Source of the DNA: Sphaerotilus natans
GTDB taxonomy: Bacteria > Pseudomonadota > Gammaproteobacteria > Burkholderiales > Burkholderiaceae_C
Reading direction: 5' to 3'
Length of the DNA stretch: 64,000 nucleotides
Assembly (NCBI RefSeq): GCF_900156335.1
Contig: NZ_FTMZ01000004.1
Coordinates: 248,001 to 312,000 of the forward strand
The position numbers and the translations under genes were made by a program. Each line of letters begins with the position of its first letter. The first letter of the stretch is position 1. The notes under the pieces were generated by a model. That model had not been told where the DNA came from, searched no databases, and was given only the letters and a program-made list of their open reading frames with translations. Of this stretch, positions 58,148-64,000 are shown in pieces.

Positions 58148-58162
58148 ACAACAGCCTGGCAC

Positions 58163-58198
58163 AAAAAAACCCCGGAGCCCGGATCGGGCTTCGGGGTT
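58163..58198 (-). terminator. Intrinsic terminator of the rpoBC operon
   Basis: On the minus strand AACCCCGAAGCCC pairs with GGGCTCCGGGGTT through 13 pairs (including one A-C-like position that is a G-T wobble on the other strand), with a short loop, then a run of seven T. It lies about 50 bp after the rpoC stop and ends the rpoB-rpoC transcript before the zinc operon. Confidence 0.9.
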
Positions 58199-58249
58199 CC
58201 TGGCGACCGCCGGGCCTGACGCAGTCAGACCCGGGGTGCGGCGTCAGGC

Positions 58250-62476
<4,227 letters not shown>

Positions 62477-62491
62477 ACCTTCTCTCCTTGC

Positions 62492-64000
<1,509 letters not shown>

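Overview
The window is very GC-rich, densely packed chromosomal DNA from a betaproteobacterium, most likely a Burkholderiales member of the Leptothrix/Sphaerotilus/Rubrivivax/Roseateles type. The evidence is the DUF4148 secreted protein, the UbiH-DsbC neighbourhood, the rpoB-rpoC pair, an alpha-type carbonic anhydrase, DUF3429 and DUF1294 proteins, and many cyclic-di-GMP proteins. Species assignment is inference. No rRNA, tRNA, insertion sequence, prophage or CRISPR array is visible, and no gene-free stretch exceeds 300 bp. Convergent genes often meet or overlap.

Layout. 1-12.8 kb is mostly housekeeping: ychF (3' end cut off), a MOSC protein, a UbiH-like hydroxylase, DsbC, a CAP-domain protein, enoyl-CoA hydratase, a DUF3108/M61 peptidase/DUF3429 group, a PNPOx-like protein, a DUF4148 protein, and lysS with a beta-hydroxyacid dehydrogenase. 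12.9-24.2 kb is a surface polysaccharide locus: WbpB-, WbpD- and WbpE-like enzymes, a Wzx flippase, an acyltransferase, two GT4 glycosyltransferases, a divergent flagellin-like protein and a methyltransferase. A lower-GC two-gene cassette (AAA ATPase plus a small partner) sits between the wbpD- and wbpE-like genes. 24.2-34.8 kb holds a YebC-family gene, a complete type I secretion set (TolC, HlyD, HlyB) and its probable substrate: a 1184-residue protein with seven 77-residue repeats and a C-terminal calpain-like cysteine protease domain. A LysR regulator is divergent from it. 35.2-38.9 kb returns to glycan synthesis (aminotransferase, phosphoglycosyl transferase, 4,6-dehydratase), resembling a PglE-PglC-PglF set.

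38.9-45.2 kb holds two paralogous membrane GGDEF-EAL proteins and a GGDEF protein. Then come carbonic anhydrase, uvrA, a Crp/Fnr regulator and a CSD-DUF1294 protein. 50.5-58.1 kb is a zinc region: DUF3299, FtsX-type permease, ABC ATPase and His-rich DUF2796 (ZrgA-like), a GGDEF protein, then zur-znuC-znuB-znuA behind a strong palindrome that is a good Zur-box candidate. The window ends in rpoC, with a clear terminator, and the 3' part of rpoB.

How it fits together. The two glycan blocks could supply amino-sugar precursors, initiate and extend a repeat unit and flip it, but the polymerase, the chain-length regulator and some sugar-nucleotide steps (WbpA, WbpI) are not in this window. The diguanylate cyclases and phosphodiesterases next to the glycan genes suggest c-di-GMP control of surface behaviour. 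The most unusual items are the secreted repeat/calpain protease with its own secretion machinery, the ATPase/partner cassette inside the wbp genes, and the flagellin-like protein inside the polysaccharide locus.
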